Shown: positions 1 to 32,359, counted from the first letter of the stretch. The stretch: 64,000 nucleotides of DNA from Apostichopus japonicus (GCF_037975245.1 NC_092570.1:19727418-19791417); one strand, 5' to 3'. Numbers and translations: made by a program. The notes: generated by a model not told the origin, from the letters alone.

Positions 1-362
1 GGTATGCCCTCTATTCTGGATCTTCATGTGGCTGCTGGTTTTGACAGTCTTTTGTCTTATTTTCATGAATATGTAGCTCTTTGTATAGGCCACCATGTTT
101 CATGAGAAATAGTCAGTTTGTTTTTCCCCGCGAGATCACATTAAGTAGATTTTATGACGTATGAAATATGCTTAAACGAAAGTTACAATACCCATATAGC
201 TTAGGGGGCATGTAGCTCACCACTGCTCTCGCGGTCTAATGTTAACCATAGCCGAAAGTACCAACTAGCCTCATGTGGGATGGAGACAGGATCTTTCCAT
301 TCACTGTCCTAATTTTGAACGGAGCATAACCCAATCGATCACAAATTTGTTGTTCTCTGCAG
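1..362 (+). other. intron 3' part of the ABCC5-like gene
   Basis: No coding exon is seen here. The stretch ends in a good acceptor (ttctctgcag at 353-362) directly before the first exon in the window. The exons for the cytosolic N-terminus, which in ABCC5 precede the FESMWQEEV-like segment, must lie to the left of the window. Confidence 0.7.
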
Positions 363-18820
<18,458 letters not shown>

Positions 18821-20160
18821 GATATGTGTTTGGATGATAAATTCCTGATGATGCTGTTGTTTACTTGTGTTTATACAAACGGCTACAAAACTTACTAGAA
18901 CTTTTTAAGACCATTATCGACTGTACTGTCACTTCACAATATAGGTCTTATGGATATTCGGGGAAAGATAATGTTTACTTCAACGTCGACGTTTTCAAAC
19001 ATCTACTACTTGGAGTGGTACGTGACCTCTTTAACACCCAGAGGAAAACTCTTTTAACTATTTTCATGGATTATTATTATTAAAGATAAATTAAATTTTT
19101 CAAACGATGTCGATCAAACGTGTTAAGTACTGATATTTTGGAAAATTCACTCAAAAATGGTTTATTTTTCCATTTATTATTGACAAAGGACTGGAAATAA
19201 CAGTACTTGTTGAAATAAGATCTTGACTCATTTATGCAATTACTAAATGTTTAGCAATCATTTCCAGTTTGAACAAAATATTTTGTTGTTTTATCCATGA
19301 GTTGTTATTACATCCATTGTATAATTTGTTCTTATTCGTAAGAGAAGAAACATTTATGGTGCTACAGAGGTATTATTTCCTGCAAATTAAAAACTATTCC
19401 TGTCATGTTTAAATCCACAAGACACTAGACTTCTGATTGGTTATCATGGCATAAGTTTTGAAATCAATCAGATTGTAAAATTTAAGGAATCTGACATTAT
19501 CCACTGGACATTAATTTAACCCAGTAGAGTTAGAAATGAAGGGAAAATATGAAACAGAAATTATCAGTTGCATTTAAAAATTTTAGAATTGGCAGTATCC
19601 CTTTATTTTTCAGGGTATTTTCAGTATTAGTTGATTACCGATATTTCTCTTGTTTTGTTTCCTTTGTCTTTTCCTTCCATGTATGCTTCTAAGAAAACAA
19701 AAACCCAACAGAACATCAGGTGTCTTTCTTAGCCATTTTATTATTTTCATGTTTCATTCAACTCTCCCCATTATTTTGTTTAATGAAGAACCCTTAAAAC
19801 TCTACATGATATTCTGTGTGAAGTAAGCATACTATATGTTGTTTCAAATAACCCTAGGCCGAATCCATAACCATCCAACAACAGACATAAGGACTTTACT
19901 CTTATGAATTCTGTCTTTGTCTTCTAGTCTATTATATAATTTGTCCCTTTAATTGTTTTATGTCTTAAAACTGTTATACTATTTTATGCCACCAGGCTTT
20001 TATTATTATATTGAATGTAAACATAACACCAAAAGTAATGATAATGTAACTGTACGACTCAGTTACTTTTGTTTGCCTTGGAATGTGCATTAAGTCAGGA
20101 AAGAAAGATTGGTTTAGGAAACACTTTCAGTGTGTGGTTCAATAAATAAGTGCTTTCTTA
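18821..20160 (+). other. probable 3' UTR of the ABCC5-like gene
   Basis: AT-rich sequence without exon-like frames follows the stop codon. AATAAA occurs at 20140-20145 in ttcaataaataagtgctttc, a likely cleavage signal; a second AATAAA lies at 20217-20222. Neither is backed by transcript data. Confidence 0.5.
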
Positions 20161-21423
20161 CATTGGTCCTTTCATTTTTACTTGAGATTTCAAAGGCAAC
20201 ACTGGGAAATCATGGAAATAAACTATTAAAAAAAAAGGCAGAACTATCGACACTTGAAAATAGGACAGTCAGTCGCTAAAAACGACAGCTCCAAATGAAA
20301 AATTTGCTATATTGACATGTATCTGACCCTTGTGAGATGCTTAAAACATCGGTATTTATATCAACAACCATAATGATAAATATAAAAAAAAGTGTCATTT
20401 TGTAGGAGAAATTAAGAAATATAGTATTGTAATATATTTTCATTGCCCATGATATAACAGTTTGCAGCTGTACAGAGAATGTTATTAAATATATGAAGAT
20501 TTATTTCTTTATTAAGACCTTTTTACTTCCATTAAAAATCAAGTCCATTTTAAGCAAAGTAAAAATTCGTCAGACTTAAATCTAGTTTGTTTGTAATTTT
20601 AATTATGCAACTGCAATGAAAAACAGTGCAATGTAATTGTTGTTTGGTGAAAACATGAAAATGATTTTTGAAATTGTGCTTTTTGTGTAGGTGTATTTTT
20701 TGGTGTTATTAGAGGCTCTATGGTATAATAATACAGATTGCAAGGGAAAGGAGTGTGAAATATGTATATTTGACTAAATTAAATAGGTGGTGGGGAGCAG
20801 GGCAGGAGAGCTGAAGACCCGCTGATATAAAATGTGAAGGAATAAAGTATATTGATGACCTTATACATGCCCCATGTAATTTTATTAAACTCATAAGCGG
20901 AATGTGATATTGCAAAGATGCAAAGCTAAGGATAAGATCTGTGTAATTGGTGGGTGGGTCAGGGGGAGGGGTGTCCCTCTCTGAAAGAAATAATCCTTTC
21001 ACCAGGTTTACCTGTTATGACATTGTTCTATTAGCATTTGCTTGAGATTTACACAAAAAACACGCTTTTGGTTGAATAGTTTTGCTGGCTTATAAAAAAA
21101 ATCCATGTTCGCGCCCGTACGAATCTGGAAGTTGGGGAACCAACCAATACACAAGGCTCCGGAACATCTAAAAAGTTGCTTTCGAGTAGAGGACGCTCTT
21201 CCAATTTAATACAGTCGTAAAAACAGAATGACTTTGATCATGATAAATCTTACCTGGGCTAGTTGCTAGGAAACAACAAGCTCGAGGAATCCATTTATTT
21301 CCTCGATTTGCGAGAGTACGATATATTGCTGACAAGAGTAAATGTGGTTTCCAATACCATAAAAAAGCCATCACATTTTTCTCTTGGTTCAATTCCTGGA
21401 AATGTGAGCCACAATCCGTAGAT
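20161..21423 (+). promoter_or_regulatory. intergenic region and probable promoter/5' UTR of LRRC63-like gene
   Basis: No exon-like frame is seen. The last 300 bp are less AT-rich and run into the proposed start codon at 21424. No clear TATA box was found, and the transcription start is not determined. The region is assigned to the promoter only from its position. Confidence 0.35.
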
Positions 21424-24400
21424 ATGACGGTGAGTATCCTTCTCCTGCTAGCATAATGTATGTTAGGCGTAGGGGTCTAAGTTAGCCTAGGCATTAGTTA
21501 TGGTAACTTAAGTACAGTAACGTATCCTAAGCTTAAAGTATAGGGTAAGGGGAATAATATTTATAACACGTACGAAGGATCAGTAACACCAAGCATTCAT
21601 TTTCGGTCACAATCTCAGCAACACGTCAACAAATAAGCACCTCGTGGATCTAGAACCGGACCGACGCATTATGGTACTTGATCCGCTAATCCTGCCCAGC
21701 CTAACAATAGGCTAGGCCTAAAAAACAAAAAAGATGAAGCCGTACAGTTACACTACAGTAGCACAAGCAGAACAGGTAACTCAAGGAAACAGTAGGCCTG
21801 TAGAGGCCGGGTGGGAGAGAGAAACATAATCAAAGAAGACATGACACAACCAGAGTCAGAGCTGAACTGTGTTTTCTCCAACACTGCACTGCATACAGCA
21901 GTGCAGTACACCAGCTGCAAGTGCAAGGCATACCATACAAACATTAACATAACAATAAAGTGTAAGTGCACATAACAATAACACCAATAAGATGGCATGC
22001 ATAGTATGTAGTATAAGTCTTACACTACATACCACCTAGTAATGACTATAGAACTTCATACTCAACACCAGAAGATCAGACCTGACCTAGGCCTAATCAG
22101 TATTTGACAAAATGACTGAAAATAGGCCTGACATGGATCAATCAGACAATAATGTAATAAAACTGTTAGCAAACTGCTTATCCACTAGAGAGCTTGTGTA
22201 ATAGAATGTGTAAAAGTAAGTTGGCCTGAAGTTCTGATCCTAGCAGGATCTTCTTCAGAGGCTATATGACAAGTATCATTTGTAACCAATCTGTCTGCAA
22301 GTAAGTCTGATCTTACTTGTCATTTAGCCTCTGAAGAAGATCCTGCTAGGTTCGAAACGTCAGGCCAACTTATTTTTACACAATAATGTAATCAATAAGA
22401 TGACTTCATTACGGCTGTACAAATACCATGATTTATCTAGGCTACACACTTTGGGCCAAATGCACTTTCTACACAACTGGCCTAGACAAATCACACACAC
22501 CTCTGTGATTTAAACATAAAAAATTAATAGTAAATATTTTGGATCCTGGAATGAAATGCATTATATTCCTAGGCCTAAGCAATTTTAAGCCTTAAGAAGA
22601 AATATTTTAAACTAATGGCAGCAATCAACTCACCATTAATTGTTTTTGGTTTCATTCTATCCCTGTCATTTTTAGTGCTTTACTATCGTCATTAATTCAT
22701 TCTAAATCATTCTTGTACTATCTTCAAGATGAAAACTTTCAGACAGAAATCATACGCCATATTGAATTTATGGCCAATGACAAGAATAATTACAATTGGC
22801 AAGTGTCAGCATCTGTTTTTGCCAAAGTTTATGTAAACTTGTTTTGCTATGCCTACCCCCCTACTGTCGCATTTCCTGAAATTTCAATCAACAGGAGCTA
22901 GCTTAGGACTTATAGGAAAGAAAATACAACTAGGAAAGTTAGACCTTTTAGAGTATCAAGTGTGAAAGCTGCAAACTAGTGATCAATGATTAAAAAAATT
23001 CTTTTTCTTTCCACAAAATTTCAAAATGTAATGTTTTACATACAGGAGAATGTTGTAGGCTATCTACATGTTAGATACTTTAATGCAATGATGGGCCATT
23101 TCCATATAGGCTAGGCTTAGGTTTGGCTAGGATAAGGTATCTTAATGTTTTGATTTGTAGGAATTTTGCACTGTATGCAGTTCATTTTTAAATGGATGCA
23201 GTGCATGTGAAATTCAAATGTGCAACCTCTGCCAAATGACCAATACATGCAATGTTTATTATTTCCTTTTAGCCTGCAGTTGACATTATAAACATTGCAT
23301 GTATAATTGACAATTGAAATTTGTTTTCCTGTTTTCATAGAATTCAAAGAAAAAGGGCTTCAAACCACTAAGAAGACCTTTAGCCCCACCTTCCCCTCCT
23401 CAGCCACCTCCTCAACTTTTACCAAAGAGTGGCAAAAGATCAAAATACATCAGTGGCCCGAGCTTGCGAAGTCAAAGTCTTCCTTCCCTGGTGGACGGCA
23501 ACGACATTGACGAGGATAGAGTTTCCCCTGTCCCGAGCAATGCCCCGTCTTTAGCATCAGATATTGCGGACACCCTTCATAATGCGCCCCAAAATACCCC
23601 TTGGACCAAGCGTGGCGCCTCGTCGCAAGGTCACTACCAGGAAACCATTTCTGGTTCTATCGATCCGTCAGACTGGAGGTTTATCCTTGAATCAAAGTAC
23701 AAAATCAAGTGGGACAAGCATGGAAGCAAAAGGACCAATCCGATGGAGTCTAAATCCTTGGTTAAGCCTTATAAGCCCAGAGGACCTGATGCATTCCCCC
23801 CAAGGTTACCTTTGAAGCCTCCAGAAGTCTTGAAAGAATTTGTATACGCTGACGCAGATCACTTGAGGTACCATGACTTCCCGGAGTTTGCATTGGAAGA
23901 CTTCCTGATACAGAATCCGCTATATGGATATTCCAGTTCAAAGCTCAAGACAGTGATATTCTCAAAGCAAAACTACAAGAAACTCACAACCTTGTTTGCA
24001 AAATTTCTGGAAACACCTGTTCAGGAGAAGGAAAACACAGTGGAACTTAAGGGTACGGTACTACTTTTATTTTTTAGGGTTCTGTATCGGATATACATTG
24101 CACTTCTCATTTTTAAAAATCTTTATAATTTGTGGATGAATGAGCAAAAAGATGTTTTGCAACCACTTTTTTTATGGTTTATGATCCCTCGATGCAAGCA
24201 TCATCATTTATTTACAAGGTGAAGTATTATCAGAACAGGTAAAAATGGGCAACATTTTACTCGATGCCAACAGCCCACATATTTTAGGGCATTACTCAAA
24301 AGTGGGTCATGATTTTTCCAGATGTTGGAACATTTATTTACAGTCTGTGGAATGTGCCAAGGGAGATCGATTAATCTGAAGTAGTTTTTACATCAATTCC

Positions 24401-27400
24401 ATAGTCCTAACTAGCTTTCTAACATTCTGAGAATCAGTTCTGAGGGGTGGGGCTCTGCTGGGATGTGGCCCAGTCCTTGTGGAAGATCATGGGTCGTGGG
24501 CCTTAAAGTTTTCTATTTTTTATCTAACTGAAACAGGTGAGGATATTCCAGAGGTGCAGCCAAGGGTTCCGCAGCATCAGATTCTGCTGGAAATTTCTAA
24601 CATGATCCGACAGCAGATGAGGAGTATGGTGGCCGATGATCTGCTGGAGCAAATTCCTGGCATGGAGGGACGAGGGCCAAGCCCGGTATCTGGTTTTATG
24701 AGGCCTCTTCCTCCAGTTACTAGGTGAAAACATGTGTTTCCTCTGGGTCTGTTCATGGTTGATAATTGGTGATATCATTAATTCGAGAGAAAGTTTAGTA
24801 AGAATTTGTACCAGTCCTCTCTAAAACATGTCCTGTCAGCACACACAGTTTCCTATTGACCTAGTTCAACTACATTTGTACCTTTAAACCACTGCACCGG
24901 AAAAATCGCTACTACCTGGTCATGACCCACGATACTCCTTCTGAAACTACCCTTTACGACAGTGCACAAGCGGTTTTCACAGAAGAGTTTACGTCGATGT
25001 GAATCACTGCAGCAATTAATTATTTCCATGCGGGGGTCATCATGAACCATTGTGTGTTCCTTCAAGTTTCATTGAAATGATGTGTTGTAGCCCTGGAATA
25101 AGTAGGTGTGAGTCTTAAGAATAATTTTCAAGAAGTAATTAGCTTTTAATAAAAAAAAAAAGAGATTACCAAGATGTAAAAAGTTGAAACAAATATGTTA
25201 GTTATCTCGAAGAATGTCTGTGGTGAAAGTAGTCATTTGATATGAATGATGTATGATATCCCGAGATGATAGTATGACAATTCACATTGTAAGCTCTCTC
25301 CTTTTTTAGTCCTTGTAACTGCTTAGACAATTCTTACAGTTGGTATCGGTAACCCATCAGTTCTGATAACTTCAACTTTGTCATAAACGAACTGAAATAG
25401 CTGCATTATTTTTTTTTTTTTGATTTCTCTTGCCATTTTTGTAGAGGAACTGCTGTATCGGGAAAAGAGAACTTATTCAGTGCACCACCATCCAAGTTCT
25501 TTCAAGGTTCTGTTCGGAGTCAGGAACCATTCGGTGGGTACTACATCTGCCCGAGTAATCAGATGGATCACATTGATCAATTTCCATCTTGGTAGCCGGA
25601 TTGGGCATTTATTATTCATGTTTGGTTATGATGCCGAAGGCTCAGTAACCTTTGCAATCAAGCAACTTTTTCGAAAGTGGCCAAAATTTTAAATTGTAAT
25701 AACTCTACAACTTTAAATTGGATTGTATTACAACTTGGAATACAGTTATTGCTTAATAGCTGGTACATGTAGGCCTACAATTTTTGGGACCATTTGGGAC
25801 TCAAAATATTCCGGGTGCACTTTTGGGCCAGGTAGGCCCAATTTTATTTCCCCCTCAATTGCATATTTGGACACATTCTGTGGGCCCAAAGTTGTGGGCC
25901 CCATTAGTTTTGGGACCATTTGGGCCCTCACTTTTTTGGGTTCAACTATTGGGGGCAAACATACAACCCTGGTACCTTCCTTTAAATATTAACCAGTACA
26001 TAATCCTCATCATTTCGGTGTGCACAAATTCCATGTGTATTAATGTGTATGGCATACCACACCATGAATATGTTTAGGCATGGTAACCAATAAATGTTGG
26101 CTTTTCCTGGTTTGACACAACTCAACATCAGAAGTTGGTGTAGTCAGTGTGTGTCATCACAGCTTATTATTCACATAAAGTAAACAAGTTGCAATATTTT
26201 ATATTTCACAAGAATAGAAGAAATAAAGAAACCATACCATATACCATATATAACCATATCATATTTGTCTAAATCTCATATTTTAGATTTCTTTCTGTAA
26301 ATATATCAAAATACAAGAGCTATGGAATGCCATGTACTATGTCATGTTATTAGAAGTACATGATTAGAAATAAATGAAGAATACATGCCTGGCTAAAGCT
26401 GTAGTTGAGCAGTAATGTGATCTTGGTAAATGTGAAAAGTTTACATTTTTCTTTGTTTTTGTTTCAGAGGATTCTAACTCAGCAGCAACGATCAGTCCCT
26501 CTGAGCTAGCTGTGCTTGATTGTCTTGTCAATGGAGGACTAGCCCTCAGCTTGAAGGTACTACCCTTGCAAGTGTATTTATAAACTTCATGATGATGTGT
26601 TGAATAATATCATTGAACCAGATTAGTTGGCTGTTGGCTGTAGATGAGCAGCTAATGGCTTGGGAGCATAATTGGTTATAGTGTGTGTTTGATCTATAAG
26701 AGAGGGAGGTGGGGTGTGGGAGGTGGGGTCATTTTTTCCCTTTACTCCTTTGGTGTTATTTTGTGTTAGAAGGCTACCCATCACCTCGGGAGGTCATGAT
26801 TTAGGCTAACAGGATACTGATCGATTAGTCTGTCAAAACTGCATGCTCAGTTAGATTTTCAAGCAGCTATTTTGAATTCATGGTTTCTTCAAAACTTCAT
26901 CAAAACTTTATTAAAATTAAATAACAAAACAGTTCGTAAGCTGAACTAGTCAAGATTCATAACAAATAATGGGAAAAACTGAACCATTCTGAAACTTTCA
27001 GATTTCGGTTCTCCATGGTGAAGAAATCCTGAGGGACAAGTTTCAAAATCAAATGGATTCATTGATTTTTCTGGCGGTTGTCCATCACTTCATGAAAACA
27101 ATCTTCTTTTGATTAGTGGTACATTATAGTTTTTGTAATCTGGTATTTGAAATTAGCAAGTAAATGCAAACAGCTTACTTTTTTGATATCAGAGATGCAT
27201 CAAAAAGGACAAAGTTAGGCATTAAATCGTGTGTGTTAAAGGAAACAATAACATGTTACATAACAATTGTGGGACACATCAGTTTAGTAGGATTACCAAA
27301 TAGCTCTCTTAGTTAGATTGAGGTGAACCCAACTACAAGTTCACATTATAGAAGTGGGCCAAAATTTCACAAAGTAACAACCTAGTGCATTGTAAAGCCT

Positions 27401-30400
27401 TCACATTGTGCGTGGATGCGTCATTAGATTATGTCTTATCTCCCACAGGCCCACTTTATTGCCTCTTTGCCAGAGGTCAGTCCACTGAACAGAACCATTA
27501 CCTACCTCAACTTATCATTCAATGACTTCAGAGTAAGTACTAGCAATATGAACTAACATTTGGTATTTTTCTAGGATCATTCTGAGATTTCATTTGGCAT
27601 AGTAATTTTGAGCTATATTAGTTGTTTTTTTTCATATATTTTTTTTAAATATGATGAAACGGCCAATGTAGATAATGTTGCAGATCATCCTAGCGTATTT
27701 TGTGCAGCAGTTTGTCCATTTTGGATAGAATTTGGCAGTAAGAGGCTAGATAAATTACTGACAGCTTTGGACCTTTTTTCAGCCACTACCATTTCTGCAA
27801 ATTAAAACTATGATAATGTATTAAAAGTTTTCAATAGATTTGAAAAAAGATAAACAGGAACTTATTATAAAAAATGACACAATATATTTTACCCCATTAA
27901 AAGATAATTAACCATTTTGTGTGTCGTGTAAACAATTTTAGCCAGAGTAGTATTATCAAAGCCAAAGTAATAATCTTGCCATTAATCTTATCGATTATTC
28001 TTCTAGATTAAGAAATGCTCCATTTATATTGTTATAATCTATCAATTTTCAGAATCATGATTTATGTCTGTTGTCACATTTTCAAGCATCTTCCTCATGA
28101 GGTGCTCTCGTTCAGGAATCTCGAAATCCTCAAATTGAGGAATAATCCGCTGAAGGAACTGCCGCAGGATATCCATAAACTGGTCAAGTTAAAGACACTG
28201 GTGCTATCATTCTGTCTCATCAGTACTCTTCCAATCAAGTAAGTTTTTCATCTCTTTTCTCTGCTGTGCAAATGCAGCAATGTTTTCAAGTGGTTGTCTC
28301 TCTTTTAAGGAGTAAACAATTACGTTTGAACAGGATCTGGTTGCTGTGGTCTCAGGAAATTACCTTTTGCACTTTAAACCAACTGGGCTATCCAAACGGG
28401 CTACATGAACTGGGTGAGATATGTTTTGAGCCAATTATTTTCTGAACTTGTTATTCCGAAGTGACAGTATCTTGGACACAGTATGGTTGAGGTCACACCA
28501 AACTTTATTCCAGGAAACTCCGAAATAAGCAGGGGTAGGGATTTCACAAGTGAATTTGCTTTTGAAATAGATTTGTTTTGCTTTGAAGCAAAGATTAAAT
28601 ACAGTAGTGACTTTGAAACGTTTAGACGTCTTTGATCTTTCTGAATGTGTTGATAATTTCTTAACCAGTTCTGGTTGATCTCTTGGCGTATTAATTGTCT
28701 TGCCAGACTATAAAGATTTCCTTTGGGGTTGCATGAAGCCTGAAGGGCAACCTCTTTCTTCACAACAAGCTGTCAGTTTGTTGGGCAGGACTTGCAAGTT
28801 GTAAAAAAGAAAGAAAACGTGCTCTTGCAACATCTATAACCAACTATCTTGTCAGTTTCCATTTATACTTTGCTGGCTAAAGAGTTAGTGAACCAACAGC
28901 AGAAAGCTTAGTGGGAAATTACACTCAAACTTTGAATGAGTAGAGAAAGTTTTGAATAGATTTTGACCAAATAACTTTGTTTCCAGAATGGCTCAAATGA
29001 TAACCAATTTATTTTGATACATCAAATGTAGCAAACTGTCACTTTTGTTTTCAGGGCATTCGCTAGTAATATATATTTGAGCATTGACCAATCAGGAAAG
29101 TTGATCAGTTGAAAGAGCAAAGTACTTTATTTCAAGGGTAGATTTTGACTAAGTAACCTGTCAGGCAACAAAAATGTCGCTTTAGATGATCCGAATGACA
29201 ACATATATGTCTCTGATATAGCAATTGCAAGCTCTGTAGTTTGTTCTGCAGGACAATCGCTAGGAATATAGAACTGATCCCAGATCAATCAGGAAGGTCG
29301 GCTATAAATAAAAGTTTCACTGATATTTATACCAGTCATGTCAACTTGAGAACAGTAATAAATAATTTGGATGGATAAACTGACATTGAGATGCCTATAT
29401 CTCAGTCTTCTAGAGTCCTTCAGTTTTATAAGTTCTAGGATCTCTTGAGAGGTTAAACCAGGCCTGGATCTAGAGCTAATATTAAAGAACTTGCAGTGGG
29501 GTGAGCAATGAGCTATTTCAGAAAAACAAAATTACTATGAATCATGTGTTCAATGTAAACAAATGAGCTGAAAAGATGTATCATGCTGGTAGGTAATTAA
29601 TCACAAACCCAAAATAGGGCAGACAAGACGATAATGTTCCTGCTGGAAGTGGACTTGTTTGGTAATTCAGTATAGATTAGATTAAAGATTACAATAATGA
29701 AACATTGTTTGAAAGAAACAAAAATTGAGTCCAGTGTTGCATTCTTAGTCAATGAAATTGGTGTCATGTCATCTGACTCTGTGACAGGATAGTGTTTTTA
29801 ATCAAGACCAGCTGCATAAACACAAATTTGTAAAAGTTTTCAAAATCTGTTTGCATGTTTGTTTTGATTCCTCAGTCTTTTCCAGCTATCCCTGGAGTAT
29901 CTGGACATGTCTTACAACAAACTGTCCTTCTTGCCAAATGAAGTCAAGCAGTTGAAGTAAAGTTGTAGTGATTTGTAAAATATTTCAGCTACTAGTTTAT
30001 ATAGTTACTATATGACTTGGAGTATATTTTCTTTGAGTATCACTCTAAGGTAACACAGATATTCATATGATGTTAATGTGAAAGAATTATGCAGCAGTTT
30101 CATGCAAAGATTTCTAAACCTTTCTGAACTTTTTTTTTTTTTAATAGTCATTTTGTAGTCACTGTATTTGAAAATGTTTGATTTTGGTGTGTTTGTGTTT
30201 TGGTGTTAAAACGACTACCCCAAAGGTTACCCTAGGATTTTTCAACAACTTGATAGTCGTAATTATGATATTAATAGCCTTCAAAACATCTCAAGCAAAA
30301 TTTGGTCTTCAAATGTAGCTTGTGAAGGCCACAAATTTTGTGAATTTAGTATGGAATTGCTTTTTATTAGTGATTTGACAAAGACTGGGGGCTGTATAAA

Positions 30401-32297
30401 CTTCAAGGATTTGCCTTTAAGGGGGGGGGGGGGGGGAGGGGAGGAGGGTTTCGTTCTTTTGAGCACTTGTAATATTATCGTAGCAATTATGTTAGATGTG
30501 CTGAAAATTATTATTCAGTCTTATACAGTTTTGTCATCTTTAACAGTTCATCATACCACTCTGGCAGAGAGGTAGGCATTTAAAAATATCTGACCATCAT
30601 AACTTTTGAAATCAAAACTCATGAATTTAATGCTAGTATTTGTTTGAACTCCAAAACAACTTTACTACTTCAAAATGTGATGGTACTATTGACAGGAAAT
30701 AAACCTTTTCTCGCAGATGTTTGCGTTTCCTGAACCTTGAAGGGAATCAGCTAGCAGCATTGCCCTGCAGCTTTCTGAAGCTTTCTAATTTGAGATCTCT
30801 TAGGGTGTATAATAATTTTATGCATCCTCTATTTTGGAGAGAGAACAGCCAGAATAATCCACAGGTGAGGTCAAACATTTAATATAAAGTCAGTCCCAAA
30901 AAGATTATCAAGGAAAGAAGTAGAATGTAAAAAAAGTTACCTAGCAAAATGACGACGTCAAGGAATGTTGACCAAGATGTATAGATCAGTTTTTGTACTT
31001 AGTGTAATAATTTCTGTTTTATGATACAAATTCTTAATTTTGGGGGGTTTCTATTAGAATGTGATTAGAGGCAGTTCTAGAGGAGAATACCCTGTACATG
31101 CATGAAGTAGAGAGCTGAGTTGCACCCTAGGGATGATGATGTCCCCCAACCTTTTTAAACTCTTCAGTTTACCATTAGTATTTGTGAAAACGAGAATATG
31201 CTATTCTTAATCCAATAATTTGCCGGGCCGCATAATTTACACCTTTCCTTGTTAAGTCTGTTTACATTGTCGATCAATCATGTGTAAATATTGAGAGTGT
31301 AATGTATTCTTGTTCTAAATTGAACCAGATAATCTGAGTTTTTAAATTGAAAGTACAAGGATGTTTGTTCAAATGGTTAACCGTTGGAATTAGCGATACT
31401 GTGTCTTTTCATCGTGAAATGTACAAACAAGTAGCTTACAGTTGATATTTCTTTCATTGAATGTTTACAGAGACTTACTGATTTAGCTCTGCTAATCTGT
31501 AAACAGGAGGACATCGAAAGTAAGGTACAGTTCTCCAGTGAATTACAGAGAGATCTGGACAGGTATGCATGTTAACTTGACTTACATCAGTAAGACTGGA
31601 ACAGAACACTTGGAAATTATTGACAATGTCTTGTTTAACTTTATTTAGCCTGCTATATTCACTGACCAGTGACTGAATGTAATTGGTGTGCCTAAGGAAG
31701 TGCTGCATTGATTGCATACAGGTATTACAGGACTCAGCTCTCAGTGCTAGTAGTTTAATAGTACATATACTGGGCCTGAATGTATCATGTTGTCTTCAAA
31801 ATCAACCTGCTGTCACATCTGGCAGTTTTAATTCCTCCTAATGTTCCTCTTTTTGTGAGAGAAATAATTTTGATTTTTTTAAAATTATAATTTACTTAAA
31901 AGGACTCAATTATGCTGTCTGGGCCACCAAATAAATATAAACTTTAATGAAAAAAAATATTATGCTGAGTTTCAGCACTGGTAAGTCTGTTGCCTGGTTA
32001 GCAACTCTCCTTATCCAAGGAATTATATTTATTACCTATATCTGTTGTCTCGATGTCTTTTTACACCATGTATGAGGTTTGAGTTTTATCTCATTTATTT
32101 CCAGCTACACCATCTGTGAATGTTGTCACGGACCGTTGTACGGGCCTGGACTGCGGATCATCCGTCCTTGCAGCCGGGCCTTTGGTGTCGCTCATCTACC
32201 ATTTTTCTTTACTGCATGTTCCCCTCAGTGTAGGGATTCATTCATGCAGAATGTAGAATCAGTCTCTGCAATCATATACCGAGACGATGGCTTCTAG
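21424..32297 (+). CDS. LRRC63: LRRC63-like leucine-rich-repeat protein (11 exons, 610 aa)
   Basis: Exons are 21424-21429, 23341-24052, 24537-24723, 25445-25533, 26468-26556, 27449-27532, 28087-28238, 29876-29956, 30717-30864, 31471-31562 and 32105-32297; all joins keep phase. The first exon supplies only Met-Thr before gtgagt. The N-terminus (to about 330) is proline- and charge-rich (LRRPLAPPSPPQPPPQ), without a signal peptide. Residues of about 365-500 form leucine-rich repeats such as YLNLSFNDFRHLPHEV, ILKLRNNPLKELPQDI, YLDMSYNKLSFLPNEV and FLNLEGNQLAALPCSF. The last 64 residues hold a cysteine module: CECC, then C in RIIRPC, then CSPQC. Such repeats usually bind proteins; the role is not known. 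Exon 4 must use the donor at 25534, because the gt at 25592 would create a stop at the join. The LRRC63 name rests on layout, length and the C-terminal module; another intracellular LRR protein is possible. Confidence 0.8.
22159..22379. mobile_element. inverted-repeat insertion with Penelope/hammerhead-like motif
   Basis: Two arms of about 70 bp lie head to head (about 22207-22276 and 22311-22380). The right arm reads CCTCTGAAGAAGATCC, then TGCTAGG, then TTCGAAACGTCAGG. The whole is flanked by a 13-bp direct repeat, ACAATAATGTAAT, at 22146-22158 and 22380-22392, read as a target duplication. The CTGAAGA...CGAAAC pattern resembles the hammerhead-type motif known from Penelope-like elements, but helix pairing was only judged by eye. 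It sits in intron 1 of the LRRC63-like gene. Confidence 0.55.
25783..25975. repeat. GGGCCC/GGGACC-rich degenerate repeat
   Basis: The word TTTTGGGACCATTTGGG occurs twice (near 25785 and 25912), and many ttgggcc/ggcccaa words lie in both orientations between them. It lies in the intron after LRRC63-like exon 4. It resembles in word use the interior of the foldback element at 6377-7147 and the block at 33262-33515. Open frames on both strands here are repeat translations. Confidence 0.5.
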
Positions 32298-32333
32298 TAT
32301 GTCTACGTTTCCATCTGCAGTGCTTATTTCTTA

Positions 32334-32339
32334 AATAAA
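32334..32339 (+). terminator. polyadenylation signal of the LRRC63-like gene
   Basis: AATAAA lies 37 bases after the TAG stop (32295-32297), in ttaaataaagctttc. This gives a very short 3' UTR ending near 32355. Confidence 0.6.
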
Positions 32340-32359
32340 GCTTTCACATTGAGAAATCT

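Noticed and set aside
1-80. End of an upstream ABCC5-like exon at the left edge
   Set aside because: No frame resembles the ABCC5 N-terminal segment that should precede FESMWQEEV, and no donor fits.
25534-25591. Longer version of LRRC63-like exon 4 ending at the gt at 25592
   Set aside because: That join to 26468 would make an in-frame TGA; the donor at 25534 keeps the frame open.
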